64,000 bases of DNA. Source: Achromobacter spanius. Lineage in GTDB: Bacteria; Pseudomonadota; Gammaproteobacteria; Burkholderiales; Burkholderiaceae_B. Below are positions 7,903 to 17,215 of the stretch, in pieces. A model generated the notes under the pieces. The model ran no database searches, was not told the DNA's origin, and saw nothing but the letters and a program-made list of their open reading frames with translations. Location of the stretch: contig NZ_CP025030.1 in assembly GCF_002812705.1 (NCBI RefSeq), positions 6,014,001 to 6,078,000 of the forward strand, read 5' to 3'. Made by a program: the position numbers and the translations under genes. Position 1 is the first letter of the stretch; every line of letters begins with the position of its first letter.

Positions 7903-8649
7903 TCACTCGCCGCGCGCCACGATGCCGATGACGCGGTTACCCGCATGCAGGCCGCATTCCTTGGAGTCCGACGACTCCCACCACCAACGCCCCGCGCGCA
8001 CGTCCTCGCCCGGCCGGATGGCGCGCGTACAGGGCTCGCACCCGATGGACGGGTAGCCCTGGTCGTGCAAGGGGTTGTAGGGCACGCCCAGCGCGCGGAT
8101 CACGGCCCAGACCTCGTCCTCGCTCCACTCGGCCAGCGGGTTGAACTTGTAGAGGCCGAACACCGGGTCCTGCTCTTCCAGCGGTAATTCGCCACGGGTG
8201 GTGGATTGCTGGCGGCGCTGCCCGGTAATCCAGGCGCCGCGTCCGGCCAGCGCGCGCTTGAGCGGCTCGACCTTGCGGATCTGGCAACAGGCTTTGCGCA
8301 GGTCGACGCTTTCATAGAACGCATACGCGCCATGCGCCGCAACGTGTTGGTCCACCGCCGCCGCATCCGGCCGGTACACCGTGACATCGCGCCCATAGCG
8401 CGCGCGCACGGCGTCCAGCACGCCCAGCGTTTCGGCATGCAGGCGGCCGGTGTTTAACGTGAACACTTCCAGGTCCAGGCCCGAGTCGTAGATGGCGTGC
8501 GTCAGCAGCATGTCTTCGGCCGCCAGCGACGAGGCCAGCGCGGCGTCGGGATAGCGCCGCTGGACGTCGGCCAAGCGCTCGGTCAAGGTGTTCCAGCGTT
8601 CGGCCAGCGCCGCGTCCAGGTGGGAAGAAAGATCGGCAATAGTCGTCAT
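7903..8649 (-). CDS. cysH: Adenylyl-sulfate (APS) reductase
   Basis: The 248-residue reductase of the CysH family contains both halves of the 4Fe-4S cluster ligand set (KACC near residue 120 and GCEPC near residue 203) and the catalytic C-terminal motif ECGLH. Paired Cys motifs of this kind mark enzymes that use APS directly instead of PAPS, in line with the absence of a CysC kinase here. The product is sulfite. Its ATG overlaps the cysA stop by four bases, so the two are translationally coupled. No sulfite reductase gene is in this cluster. Confidence 0.93.
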   Translation of the reverse strand: MTTIADLSSHLDAALAERWNTLTERLADVQRRYPDAALASSLAAEDMLLTHAIYDSGLDLEVFTLNTGRLHAETLGVLDAVRARYGRDVTVYRPDAAAVDQHVAAHGAYAFYESVDLRKACCQIRKVEPLKRALAGRGAWITGQRRQQSTTRGELPLEEQDPVFGLYKFNPLAEWSEDEVWAVIRALGVPYNPLHDQGYPSIGCEPCTRAIRPGEDVRAGRWWWESSDSKECGLHAGNRVIGIVARGE

Positions 8650-9710
8650 GCTTGCACCGCAAAAATCTGGGCGCGCCGGGGACGCGCCAACAAGGTATCG
8701 CCATCGCGCAGATCCATCTGCCGGTACAGATGCTCGGGCACTTCCGCTTCGATGATGGCGTCGGAATCCTGGCGTGCCAGTTCCAGATAGGCGCTGGGGC
8801 CGGCAAGATAAGCGTGCGACAGACGCACGGCAATGCCCTCGCCGCCCGCGCGATAGCGCTCGATCTCGAACTCATGCGGACGCACGTACGCGGTGGCGCG
8901 CCACGCCTCGGCTTGCGCCAGGTCGGGCGCGGGCAAGGACAGCCCGGCCCCTTCCCAGATACCGCGCGCGGCCACGCCTTGCAGTTGGTTCACATCGCCC
9001 AGGAAGCCGTACACGAACGGCGTCGCCGGTGCTTCCCAGACCTCGCGCGGCGTGCCCACCTGCTCAATGCGGCCCGCGTTCATCAGCACCACGCGGTCGG
9101 CGACTTCAAGCGCTTCTTCCTGGTCATGCGTCACGAACACGCTAGCCACGTTCAGCTCGTCATGCAGGCGCCGCAGCCAGCGGCGCAGTTCCTTGCGCAC
9201 CTTGGCGTCCAGCGCGCCGAAGGGTTCGTCCAACAGCAGCACGCGCGGCTCCACGGCCAGCGCGCGCGCCAGGGCGATGCGCTGGCGCTGCCCGCCCGAC
9301 AACTGCGCGGGATAGCGGTCCGCCAGCCAGTCCAGTTGCACCAATGTCAGCAGGTCATGCACCTTGCGCTGGATCTGGTCTTCGGAAGGACGCTGCGACC
9401 GATGCTTCACGCGCAGCCCAAAGGCCACGTTTTCGAACACCGTCATATGCTTGAACAGGGCGTAGTGCTGGAACACGAAACCCACCTGACGCCGGCGCAC
9501 GTCAACGTCAGTCGCGTCTTCGCCCGCGAACAGCACGCTGCCGGTGTCGGGTGCTTCCAGGCCCGCGATGATGCGCAGCAGCGTCGTCTTGCCACAGCCC
9601 GAGGGGCCCAACAACGCCACCAGCTCGCCGGTTTCAATATGCAGCGACACATCATTCAGCGCGCGGAACTGCCCGAACCGCTTGGATAAATTGCGAACTT
9701 CAATACTCAT
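8646..9710 (-). CDS. cysA: Sulfate/thiosulfate ABC transporter ATP-binding protein
   Basis: The 354-residue ABC ATPase has Walker [10 protein letters not shown] (about residues 35-43), signature LSGGQRQR, Walker [13 protein letters not shown] and the switch histidine in [13 protein letters not shown]-terminal regulatory TOBE-like domain follows from about residue 240. It energises import of sulfate or thiosulfate through CysT and CysW. It overlaps cysH by ATGA and follows cysW by 27 bases. CysA identity comes from the motif set and operon context. Confidence 0.95.
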   Translation of the reverse strand: MSIEVRNLSKRFGQFRALNDVSLHIETGELVALLGPSGCGKTTLLRIIAGLEAPDTGSVLFAGEDATDVDVRRRQVGFVFQHYALFKHMTVFENVAFGLRVKHRSQRPSEDQIQRKVHDLLTLVQLDWLADRYPAQLSGGQRQRIALARALAVEPRVLLLDEPFGALDAKVRKELRRWLRRLHDELNVASVFVTHDQEEALEVADRVVLMNAGRIEQVGTPREVWEAPATPFVYGFLGDVNQLQGVAARGIWEGAGLSLPAPDLAQAEAWRATAYVRPHEFEIERYRAGGEGIAVRLSHAYLAGPSAYLELARQDSDAIIEAEVPEHLYRQMDLRDGDTLLARPRRAQIFAVQA

Positions 9711-9737
9711 GCTTGTCTCCGTCTGAGCCGCCGCGCG

Positions 9738-10640
9738 TTACGCCACGGCCGGCTTGAGGGTTGCCGTCGCCGGCCCGGGATACTCGACCGGCAGGTCGGC
9801 GGCCCGCAGAAACCGGGCGTTTCGCCACTCGACCACGTTCTTCGCCACCAGCGTCACCAGCGCCAGCAAGGCCAGCAAGGACGCCACGGCGAATGCCGCG
9901 GAATACTGGTATTCGTTGTAGAGAATCTCGACATGCAGGGTCATCGTGTTGGTCAGCCCACGAACCTGCCCCGACACCACCGACACCGCGCCGAACTCAC
10001 CCATGGCGCGCGCATTGCACAGGATGGCGCCGTACAGCAGGCCCCACTTGATGTTGGGCAGCGTCACCCGCCAGAAGATCTGCCAGCCGCTGGCGCCCAG
10101 CGTCAGCGCGGCCTGCTCTTCTTCGCTGCCTTGCGCCTGCATCAACGGAATCAGCTCGCGCGCAACAAAGGGAAAGGTCACGAACAGGGTCGCAAGAACG
10201 ATGCCGGGCACGGCATAGACGATCTTCCAATCGTGGTCCTGCAACCAACCGCCCATCCAACCTTGGGTGCCGAACAGCAGGATGAAGACCAGCCCGGCCA
10301 CCACGGGTGAAACCGAAAACGGCAGGTCGATCAGCGTGATCAGGAACTGCTTGCCGCGAAACTGAAACTTGGTGATGGCCCACGCGGCGGCCACGCCGAA
10401 CACCAGGTTCACCGGCAGCGCAATCGCGGCCACCAACAAGGTCAGCCGGATGGCTGATAGCGCATCGGGTTCGACGATGGCGGCCAGGTAAAGCTGCCAG
10501 CCCTTCTTGAACGCCTCGGCAAACACCGCCGCCAGCGGCACCAGCAGGAACAAGGTCAAGAACGACAGCGCGATGAACAACAGGATGCCGCGCACCCAGC
10601 GCGGCTCGGTCAAATGGGCAGGACGATCCGCTGCGCTCAT
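9738..10640 (-). CDS. cysW: Sulfate ABC transporter permease CysW
   Basis: The 300-residue inner-membrane permease has about six hydrophobic segments and a typical EAA loop ([20 protein letters not shown]) that docks on CysA. It forms the translocation pore with CysT. The start codon overlaps the cysT stop by four bases (ATGA). The hydrophilic tail ending [11 protein letters not shown] is slightly extended but not unusual. Confidence 0.95.
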   Translation of the reverse strand: MSAADRPAHLTEPRWVRGILLFIALSFLTLFLLVPLAAVFAEAFKKGWQLYLAAIVEPDALSAIRLTLLVAAIALPVNLVFGVAAAWAITKFQFRGKQFLITLIDLPFSVSPVVAGLVFILLFGTQGWMGGWLQDHDWKIVYAVPGIVLATLFVTFPFVARELIPLMQAQGSEEEQAALTLGASGWQIFWRVTLPNIKWGLLYGAILCNARAMGEFGAVSVVSGQVRGLTNTMTLHVEILYNEYQYSAAFAVASLLALLALVTLVAKNVVEWRNARFLRAADLPVEYPGPATATLKPAVA

Positions 10641-11527
10641 GCCAGCCTCCCGAGGTTGCGGCGGGCTTGCCAGCCTTGCAGCAGGTTGATGATCAGCAGC
10701 ATCACAAAGGACAGCACCAGCATCACGGTCGCGATGGCGGCAGCACCCGCGTAGTCGAACTGTTCCAGCTTGGAAATAATCAATAGCGGCGTGATCTCGG
10801 ACACCATCGGCATGTTGCCGGCAATGAACACCACCGACCCGTACTCACCGATCGCCCGCGCGAACGCCAGCGCAAAGCCCGTCAGCAAGGCCGGCAGGAT
10901 GGTCGGCAACAGCACGCGGCGGATGGTCTGCCAGCGGTTGGCGCCCAGGCTGGCGGCGGCCTCTTCGATCTCGCGTTCCACGTCTTCCAGCACGGGTTGC
11001 ACGGTACGCACCACGAAGGGCACGCCGATGAAGATCAGCGCAATCACGATGCCCACCGGCGTGAACGCCACCTTCCATCCAAACCACTCTGACAGCGGCC
11101 CGCCCAGCCAGCCCTTTTGCGAATACAGCGCGGTCAGCGCGATGCCCGCCACCGCCGTCGGCAACGCAAAGGGCAGATCCACCAGCGCGTCCAGAATCTT
11201 CTTGCCGGGAAAGCGGTAGCGCACCAGCACCCACGCCACGACCGAGCCGAACACCAGGTTCACCAGCGCGGCCAGCAACGACGCGCCAAAGGTCAATTGA
11301 TATGAGGCCATCACCCGGGGCGCCGTCACGGTATCCCAAAAGCCCTGCCATCCCAGTTCGGCGCTTTTGATGGGCAGCGCGGCCAGGGGGATGAGCACGA
11401 GCACGCTCAGGTACAGCACCGCGTACCCCATGGAAATACCGAATCCGGGCAGCACGCCCGGGCTGTTGCGCCGTCCGGCAAACAGCGCTTGCGCGCCATT
11501 GGCCGTCGGGTTGGAGGCTGTCGTCAT
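10637..11527 (-). CDS. cysT: Sulfate ABC transporter permease CysT (CysU)
   Basis: The 296-residue permease has six predicted membrane segments and the EAA loop [19 protein letters not shown]. The motif [17 protein letters not shown] before the last helices is characteristic of CysT. It partners with CysW and CysA to import sulfate delivered by Sbp. It lies 24 bases downstream of sbp and overlaps cysW by ATGA. Confidence 0.95.
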   Translation of the reverse strand: MTTASNPTANGAQALFAGRRNSPGVLPGFGISMGYAVLYLSVLVLIPLAALPIKSAELGWQGFWDTVTAPRVMASYQLTFGASLLAALVNLVFGSVVAWVLVRYRFPGKKILDALVDLPFALPTAVAGIALTALYSQKGWLGGPLSEWFGWKVAFTPVGIVIALIFIGVPFVVRTVQPVLEDVEREIEEAAASLGANRWQTIRRVLLPTILPALLTGFALAFARAIGEYGSVVFIAGNMPMVSEITPLLIISKLEQFDYAGAAAIATVMLVLSFVMLLIINLLQGWQARRNLGRLA

Positions 11528-11551
11528 GGCCGTCGTTCCAGAACCTTGTCG

Positions 11552-12580
11552 TTATTTCTTCTGCGGCAGATAGATCTGGTCGAAGGTGCCGCCATCGCTG
11601 AAATGGTCCTTCTGCGCCTTGCGCCAGCCGCCGAAGATCTTGTCGTCGATGGTGACGAGCTTGACCTTGGGAAACTTGCTTTCGTACTTGGCGGCAACCG
11701 TCTTGTCGATGGGCCGGTAGTAATTCTTGGCGATGATCTCTTGCGCGGCCGGGGTGTACAGGAATTCCAGATAGGCCTGGGCAGCGGCCCGCGTGCCCTT
11801 CTTGTCCACGATCTTGTCGACCACGGCCACCGGCGGTTCAGCCAGGATGGACAGCGACGGCACCACGATGTCGAACTTGTCCGGACCCAGTTCTTCAAGC
11901 GCCAGGAAGGCTTCGTTTTCCCAGGCCAGCAGCACGTCGCCCACACCGCGTTCCACGAAGGTGGTGGTGGCCCCGCGTGCGCCGGTGTCCAGCACCGGTA
12001 CGTGCTTGAGCAGATCACCAACGTAGGCGCGCGCCTTGTCTTCGCTGCCGCCATTCTTTTCCAGCGCGTACGCCCACGCGGCCAGGTAGTTCCACCGCGC
12101 GCCGCCCGAGGTCTTCGGGTTGGGGGTGATGACCTGCACGCCGTCCTTGATCAGGTCGTCCCAGTCCTTGATGCCTTTGGGGTTGCCCTTGCGCACCAGG
12201 AACACGATGGTCGAGGTATAGGGCGAGCTGTTCTGCGGCAGGCGCGACTGCCAGTTCTCGGGGATCAAGCCGCGGTCGGCGATGGCGTCAATGTCATAAG
12301 CCAGCGCCAGCGTCACCACATCGGCTTCCAGCCCGTCGATGACCGAACGCGCCTGGCGGCCCGAACCGCCGTGCGACTGGCGGATGGTCAGGTCCACATT
12401 GGCCTTGTCCTTGTACTGCTTGATGAAGGCGTCATCGATGGCGCGATAGAGCTCGCGCGTGGGGTCGTAAGACACGTTCAACAACGTTTGCTTTTGCTGT
12501 GCCTGAGCCGGCGCCATGGCCGTCAGAGAAACCGCCGCCACCGCCAGCGCGGCCAACCAATTCGCTTTCCCGAACGCCAT
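11552..12580 (-). CDS. sbp: Periplasmic sulfate-binding protein
   Basis: The 342-residue protein begins with a classical signal peptide ([19 protein letters not shown] to AQA-Q). It contains the prokaryotic sulfate-binding signatures: [13 protein letters not shown] near the mature N-terminus, [25 protein letters not shown] ligand loop, and [18 protein letters not shown]. It captures sulfate in the periplasm for CysTWA. An AGGA ribosome-binding site supports this start; the frame continues upstream but without a signal-peptide start. As first gene of the operon it should carry the CysB-responsive promoter, probably in 12581-12700, which has an AT-rich patch. I could not define a CysB site. Confidence 0.95.
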   Translation of the reverse strand: MAFGKANWLAALAVAAVSLTAMAPAQAQQKQTLLNVSYDPTRELYRAIDDAFIKQYKDKANVDLTIRQSHGGSGRQARSVIDGLEADVVTLALAYDIDAIADRGLIPENWQSRLPQNSSPYTSTIVFLVRKGNPKGIKDWDDLIKDGVQVITPNPKTSGGARWNYLAAWAYALEKNGGSEDKARAYVGDLLKHVPVLDTGARGATTTFVERGVGDVLLAWENEAFLALEELGPDKFDIVVPSLSILAEPPVAVVDKIVDKKGTRAAAQAYLEFLYTPAAQEIIAKNYYRPIDKTVAAKYESKFPKVKLVTIDDKIFGGWRKAQKDHFSDGGTFDQIYLPQKK

Positions 12581-12703
12581 ATGTCCTGCTCCCTGTGTTT
12601 GGCAATATGGAAGCAAGTGTGCGTGTTGGGCATCCTGAACGGAACGAATCATTATTTGATTGCTCATCGCTCGCAGGCATATAGGACCGCCGTCCCAACC
12701 AAG

Positions 12704-12742
12704 AAAAAACCGCCGCGTTTCCCTATGGGAAAGGCGGCGGTT
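12704..12742 (-). terminator. Intrinsic terminator after the peroxiredoxin gene
   Basis: A long inverted repeat (AACCGCCGC-GTTTCCC arm, 3-base loop, matching arm with a one-base bulge) is followed on the minus strand by a run of six T. It separates the peroxiredoxin transcript from sbp. Confidence 0.88.
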
Positions 12743-12796
12743 CGGGCGGCGGAAAACCGCCTGCGGAGCGCGGGGGCTACCCCCCGGAATCCGAAT

Positions 12797-13438
12797 TTAC
12801 TTATTCGGTTGCGGCGTAACGCGCAGGTACGGACGCACGGCCTTGTAGCCTTTGGGGAACTTCTCTTTGATGACGGCTTCGTCTTGCAGGGACGGGACGA
12901 TGATCACGTCGTCGCCATCTTCCCAGTTGACCGGCGTGGCCACGCTGTGGCTGTCGGTCAGTTGCAGCGAATCAATGACGCGCAGGATCTCGTTGAAGTT
13001 GCGACCCGTGCTGGCCGGGTACGTGATGATCAGGCGCACCTTCTTGTTCGGGTCCACGATGAACACGGAACGCACCGTCAGGGTGGCGTTGGCGTTCGGG
13101 TGGATCATGTCGTAGAGCTCGGAGACTTTACGGTCCTTGTCGGCCAGGATGGGGAAGTTGACCTGGGTGGACTGCGTGTCGTTGATGTCTTCGATCCACT
13201 TGGAATGGGAATCCGTGCCGTCAACCGACAGCGCCAGCACCTTCACGTTGCGCTTGGCGAATTCATCGGCAAGCTTGGCCGTGTAGCCCAGTTCTGTGGT
13301 GCACACCGGCGTGAAGTCGGCCGGATGCGAAAAGAGCACCCCCCAGCTATTGCCCAGATACTCGTGAAAGCGGATGGGACCGGCCGAGGAATCCTGTTCA
13401 AAATCAGGGGCGGTGTCGCCCAGACGTAGATGACTCAT
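12797..13438 (-). CDS. 1-Cys peroxiredoxin (Prx6 family)
   Basis: The 213-residue thioredoxin-fold peroxidase has the catalytic motif PADFTPVCTTE with the peroxidatic Cys at residue 46. No resolving Cys is visible in the C-terminal domain. Length and the C-terminal block ending YLRVTPQPNK are typical of the Prx6/1-Cys group. It reduces hydrogen peroxide and alkyl hydroperoxides. AGGAG lies before the start. It is next to the sulfate-uptake operon but has its own terminator, so it is transcribed separately. An association with sulfur-limitation responses is possible but only suggested by position. Confidence 0.93.
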   Translation of the reverse strand: MSHLRLGDTAPDFEQDSSAGPIRFHEYLGNSWGVLFSHPADFTPVCTTELGYTAKLADEFAKRNVKVLALSVDGTDSHSKWIEDINDTQSTQVNFPILADKDRKVSELYDMIHPNANATLTVRSVFIVDPNKKVRLIITYPASTGRNFNEILRVIDSLQLTDSHSVATPVNWEDGDDVIIVPSLQDEAVIKEKFPKGYKAVRPYLRVTPQPNK

Positions 13439-13589
13439 GGTGTCTCCTGTATGCGGATTGAGTGGGGAGGGATCTGGCCGCCCACCTTCGACGGGCAGCT
13501 CAGAATGGCGCTTGAATGTTCAGCTTAGCGCGTCAGAAACGATTCTTCCATCAAACCTTTGACCGACGAAATACGCAAGCCATATAACC

Positions 13590-15416
13590 TTATGCAATAT
13601 TCGCGTCCGCCCCGCAGGCGTCCGCCACCACCCCGGCACGCACCGCGGCGGACAAGGCCAGCGCGCGCGGCAGGATGTGCGCGGCGTAGAACAATCCTGT
13701 CGCGATCTTCGACTTGTGGAACGGGTCCGTCGACCCCGCCGCCAGATGCCGGCGACACGCCAGCACCGCGCGCGCCATCTGCCATCCACCGTGCACCACG
13801 CCGGCCAGCATCAGGTACGGCACGCTGCTGGAAAACACCGCGCGCACGTTCGCGGCCGACTGCTCAAGAATGAAGCCCACGCCCGCCTCGTAGGCCTGGA
13901 TGGCGCCATCCAGGTTGTCGCGCAAGAGGCGCAGCGCGTCGCGTTCGGGCGCGGCGGCGCGTCCCGACTCGGCCTCGACCGCGCGCAATGTCTCGCGCAT
14001 GGCGGCAATGGCCGCGTAGGCGGTGGCGCCGCCATCGCGTTGCGTCTTGCGGCCGACCAGATCGTTGGCCTGGATGGCGGTGGTGCCCTCGTAAATGGGC
14101 AGGATGCGCGCATCCCGGTAAAACTGCGCCGCGCCGGTTTCCTCGATAAAGCCCATGCCGCCATGCACCTGGATACCCAGCGACGCCACCTCCACCGCGG
14201 TCTCAGTCGAGTAGCCCTTCACAATGGGCACCATGTACTCATAGAACGCGCGGTTGCGCGAACGCTGTTCGGGGTCGGGGTGATGCGTGCCCTTGTCATG
14301 CGCCGCGGCCGTCACGTACGACACGGCTCGGGCCGCTTCCGTCAACGCCTTCATGGTCAGCAGCATGCGTTGCACATCGGGATGGCGCACGATGGCCACC
14401 GGTGCGGCGGACCCTTCCACCGCGCGCCCCTGCACCCGCTCGCGCGCATACGCCAGCGCATGCTGGTACGCCCGTTCAGACACGCCGATGCCCTGCTGGC
14501 CCACCGAAAAGCGCGCGGCGTTCATCATGATGAACATGTACTCAAGGCCGCGGTTCAGTTCGCCGACCTGGTATCCCACCGCGCCCTCGCCCACTTCACC
14601 CTTGCCCGAGCCATACAGCAACACCGCCGTCGGGCTGCCATGGATGCCCAGCTTGTGTTCCAGCGACGCGCACCAGACGTCGTTGCGCTTGCCCAGGCTG
14701 CCGTCCGCTTCGACCAGGAACTTGGGCACGATGAACAGCGAAATGCCCTTCACACCCGCCGGCGCGTCCGGCGTGCGGGCCAGCACCAAATGGATGATGT
14801 TTTCCGCCAGGTCGTGCTCACCGAAGGTGATGAAGATCTTTTGTCCGAACAGGCGGAAGCTGCCGTCATCCTGGCGCACGGCGCGCGTGGCGACCTGGGC
14901 CAGATCGGAACCCGCTTGCGGCTCGGTCAGGTTCATGGTGCCCGTCCACTTGCCCGCGATCAGGTTGGGCACGTATTCCTTGCGCTGCGCGTCAGAGCCC
15001 ACGGTCAACACCGCTTCGATGACCCCGTCGGTCAGCATCGGGCACAAGGAAAACGCCAGGCTGGCGGCCTGGATGTTCTCGGCCGGCGCGGCCGCAACCA
15101 GCTTGGGCAAGCCCTGCCCGCCCCAGGCTTGCGGGTGCTGCAAGCCTTGCCAGCCGCCCGCGGCGTAGTCCTTGAAGCCTTGGGCATAGCCAGGGGTAGT
15201 GGTGACCTGCCCATCGTTCCAGACGGGCGGATGCGTGTCGCCGGGCACGTTCAACGGCGCCACCGCCTGCTCCACGAAGCGGCCGTTTTCTTCCAGGATG
15301 GCGTCAACCAAGTCCGGCGTTACGTCGTCAAAGCCGGGCAATTTAAGGATGTCGTCCAGGCCGGCCAGTTCTTTCAGCGTGAAGCGGAAATCCTGTAGCG
15401 GGGTTACATAGGGCAT
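13590..15416 (-). CDS. Acyl-CoA dehydrogenase, large DmdC-type
   Basis: The 608-residue flavoprotein has an N-terminal helical domain, the FAD/substrate motif NLTEPQAGSDLAQV (about residue 160), the core motif GYSTETAVEVASLGIQVHGGMGF, and the active-site region ILPIYEGTTAIQANDLVGRK. A further C-terminal domain of about 120 residues follows, typical of the 3-methylmercaptopropionyl-CoA dehydrogenase/DmdC-like group. It should oxidise an acyl-CoA to enoyl-CoA and pass electrons to ETF, which is encoded 5.5 kb upstream on the same strand. The natural substrate cannot be deduced. Its start is preceded by a weak GGAGACACC. Confidence 0.9.
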   Translation of the reverse strand: MPYVTPLQDFRFTLKELAGLDDILKLPGFDDVTPDLVDAILEENGRFVEQAVAPLNVPGDTHPPVWNDGQVTTTPGYAQGFKDYAAGGWQGLQHPQAWGGQGLPKLVAAAPAENIQAASLAFSLCPMLTDGVIEAVLTVGSDAQRKEYVPNLIAGKWTGTMNLTEPQAGSDLAQVATRAVRQDDGSFRLFGQKIFITFGEHDLAENIIHLVLARTPDAPAGVKGISLFIVPKFLVEADGSLGKRNDVWCASLEHKLGIHGSPTAVLLYGSGKGEVGEGAVGYQVGELNRGLEYMFIMMNAARFSVGQQGIGVSERAYQHALAYARERVQGRAVEGSAAPVAIVRHPDVQRMLLTMKALTEAARAVSYVTAAAHDKGTHHPDPEQRSRNRAFYEYMVPIVKGYSTETAVEVASLGIQVHGGMGFIEETGAAQFYRDARILPIYEGTTAIQANDLVGRKTQRDGGATAYAAIAAMRETLRAVEAESGRAAAPERDALRLLRDNLDGAIQAYEAGVGFILEQSAANVRAVFSSSVPYLMLAGVVHGGWQMARAVLACRRHLAAGSTDPFHKSKIATGLFYAAHILPRALALSAAVRAGVVADACGADANIA

Positions 15417-15440
15417 GGTGTCTCCGGGTGCAAAACGACA

Positions 15441-15461
15441 GCGAGGCGCCTGGCGCCTCGC
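15441..15461 (-). terminator. Terminator-like hairpin after the second aspT
   Basis: A 9-bp GC-rich inverted repeat GCGAGGCGC with a 3-base loop lies between the aspT-like stop and the acyl-CoA dehydrogenase start. The T tract on the minus strand is short and displaced (GTTTTG), so termination efficiency is uncertain. Confidence 0.55.
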
Positions 15462-15488
15462 GTCTACTGCGTTTTTTGAATTCGCGTC

Positions 15489-17189
15489 TTAACTCAGATG
15501 GTACGCCAAGGACACAATGATCGGCCCCAGCACCGGCAACAGCACGTTGGCGATGGCATAGGTCACCGTGTAGCCCAAGAGCGGCACGGAGCTGCCGCTG
15601 GCATTCAAGATGGCGCTGATGGCGGGCGTGCTGACGTGCTGGCCCGCAATGGCCCCTACCAGCAAGGGGCCTTCGATCTTCAGAATCTTGTGGCCCACCC
15701 ACAGCGACAGGCAGGCGGGTCCCAGTGACACCAGCAAGCCGATCAACGGCAGCACGGCGCCATGCTCACGAATGAGCGACAAGGCCTCGGGCCCCGCCGA
15801 CAAGCCCACGCAGGCCACGAATACCGCCAGCCCAAGGTCTTTCAGCAGTTGCACGGCATGATCCGGCATATGGCCAATCGACGGGCGCTTGGCGTTGATC
15901 CATCCGCAGACCAGCCCGCTGACCAGCGCCCCGCCACCACTGCCCAGCGACACCGGAATGCCCCACAGGCGCGCGCTCAGGCTGCCGATCATCAGGCCGG
16001 CAAGAATGCCGAAGGCCAGGAACACCAGGTCGGTAATACCGCTGCGGCGCAGCTCATTGCCCAGCGCGGCGCCGGCTTCCGACAGCTCGGGCTCGGTACC
16101 CACCAGCGTCACCAGGTCGCCATATTGCACAACGGTGGCCGGCGTCAGCGGCAACAAGTGGCCCGACCGCATGATCGATTGCACGAAGACGCCCCGCGCG
16201 CGCTGGGCCCCCGGCCGTTTGGCCAGCTCACCCATCGTGGTCCCGTTGATCGCCTTTTTGTTGACGATCACGGCCAGCTCGCTCATCTGGAGATCTTCCG
16301 CATGCGCCTCGGGCAGCAGGATTTCAGGCCCGACGACCGTGCCCGCCCGCAGCGCGAAGCGGCGCAAGCCCAGCACCACCACCACGTCGCCGGTGACCAG
16401 GGTGTCTTCGGGTGTGGCGTTTACGGCTTCGCCATTGCGCAAGATGCGGCTGATCACCGTGCGCCCGCCCAACTGCGCCTCGACATCGCCCACCTTCATG
16501 CCGTCCGCATCCTTGACGACATGCGCGCGCCCCACCAGGCGCGGCAAGGTAGGCAGGTTCACGTCCTCGTCATCGCCCGAGGCTACGCCCAGCTTGGCTT
16601 CCAAGGCCTTGGACGCCTCGCGCAAGTTGATGCGCAGCAGCGCGGGCGCCACCTGGCTGGTGAAGAACACGATGCTGATCAGGCCCACCAGATAGGTCAG
16701 CGTGTAGGCCGTGGCGATGTTGGCCTCCATGCGCTGAACCTCGGCATCGGGCAAGCCCAGGTGCTTGAGCGCCTCGGCGGCCGTGCCCACCACCGCCGAT
16801 TCAGTCGCCGCCCCCGCTGCCAGGCCCGCCGCCGTGCCGGCGTCCAGGCCAAACAGCGGCACGGCCGCCAGCACGATGCTCAGCACCAGCAGCGCCTCGA
16901 TGATCGGCAAGGCGATGTAGCGCAGGCTGGAGCGGTTCAGGTTGGCGAAGAATTGCGGGCCGCCCGAATAGCCCATGGCAAAAATGAACAGCGCGAAAGC
17001 AACCTCTTTCAGGTCGCCGCGCATCTGGCAACCCGTCTGGCCGATCAGCAGGGCGACGATAAGCGTGCCGCACACGCCGCCCAACTGAATCGGCCCGACC
17101 TTCAACTTGCCGATCAGGTATCCCAAGCCCACTGTGACAAACAACACCGCAATGGGGACGCTGTTGAAAAACCCGACTGAGCAAGTCAT
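15489..17189 (-). CDS. Aspartate:alanine exchanger family transporter (second copy)
   Basis: The 566-residue membrane protein has the AspT architecture: about five N-terminal helices beginning VPIAVLFVTVGLGYLIGKLKVGPIQLGGV, a central cytosolic region with TrkA-C-like modules (about residues 200-370, e.g. NKKAINGTTMGELAKR), and a second membrane half with SGGGALVSGLVCGW. AspT exchanges aspartate for alanine and couples decarboxylation to proton-motive force. I start at MTCSVGFF because the upstream part of the frame is Arg/Gly-rich antisense-like sequence overlapping aspD. It follows aspD by 26 bases. It is clearly diverged from the AspT at 19068-20759, so the two may differ in substrate. Confidence 0.88.
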   Translation of the reverse strand: MTCSVGFFNSVPIAVLFVTVGLGYLIGKLKVGPIQLGGVCGTLIVALLIGQTGCQMRGDLKEVAFALFIFAMGYSGGPQFFANLNRSSLRYIALPIIEALLVLSIVLAAVPLFGLDAGTAAGLAAGAATESAVVGTAAEALKHLGLPDAEVQRMEANIATAYTLTYLVGLISIVFFTSQVAPALLRINLREASKALEAKLGVASGDDEDVNLPTLPRLVGRAHVVKDADGMKVGDVEAQLGGRTVISRILRNGEAVNATPEDTLVTGDVVVVLGLRRFALRAGTVVGPEILLPEAHAEDLQMSELAVIVNKKAINGTTMGELAKRPGAQRARGVFVQSIMRSGHLLPLTPATVVQYGDLVTLVGTEPELSEAGAALGNELRRSGITDLVFLAFGILAGLMIGSLSARLWGIPVSLGSGGGALVSGLVCGWINAKRPSIGHMPDHAVQLLKDLGLAVFVACVGLSAGPEALSLIREHGAVLPLIGLLVSLGPACLSLWVGHKILKIEGPLLVGAIAGQHVSTPAISAILNASGSSVPLLGYTVTYAIANVLLPVLGPIIVSLAYHLS

Positions 17190-17215
17190 GAGATCAGGTC
17201 GCCTGTGGTGGTTGC

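Noticed and set aside
11489..13429. 646-codon plus-strand frame across sbp and the peroxiredoxin gene
   Set aside because: Runs through two genes and a terminator in antisense.
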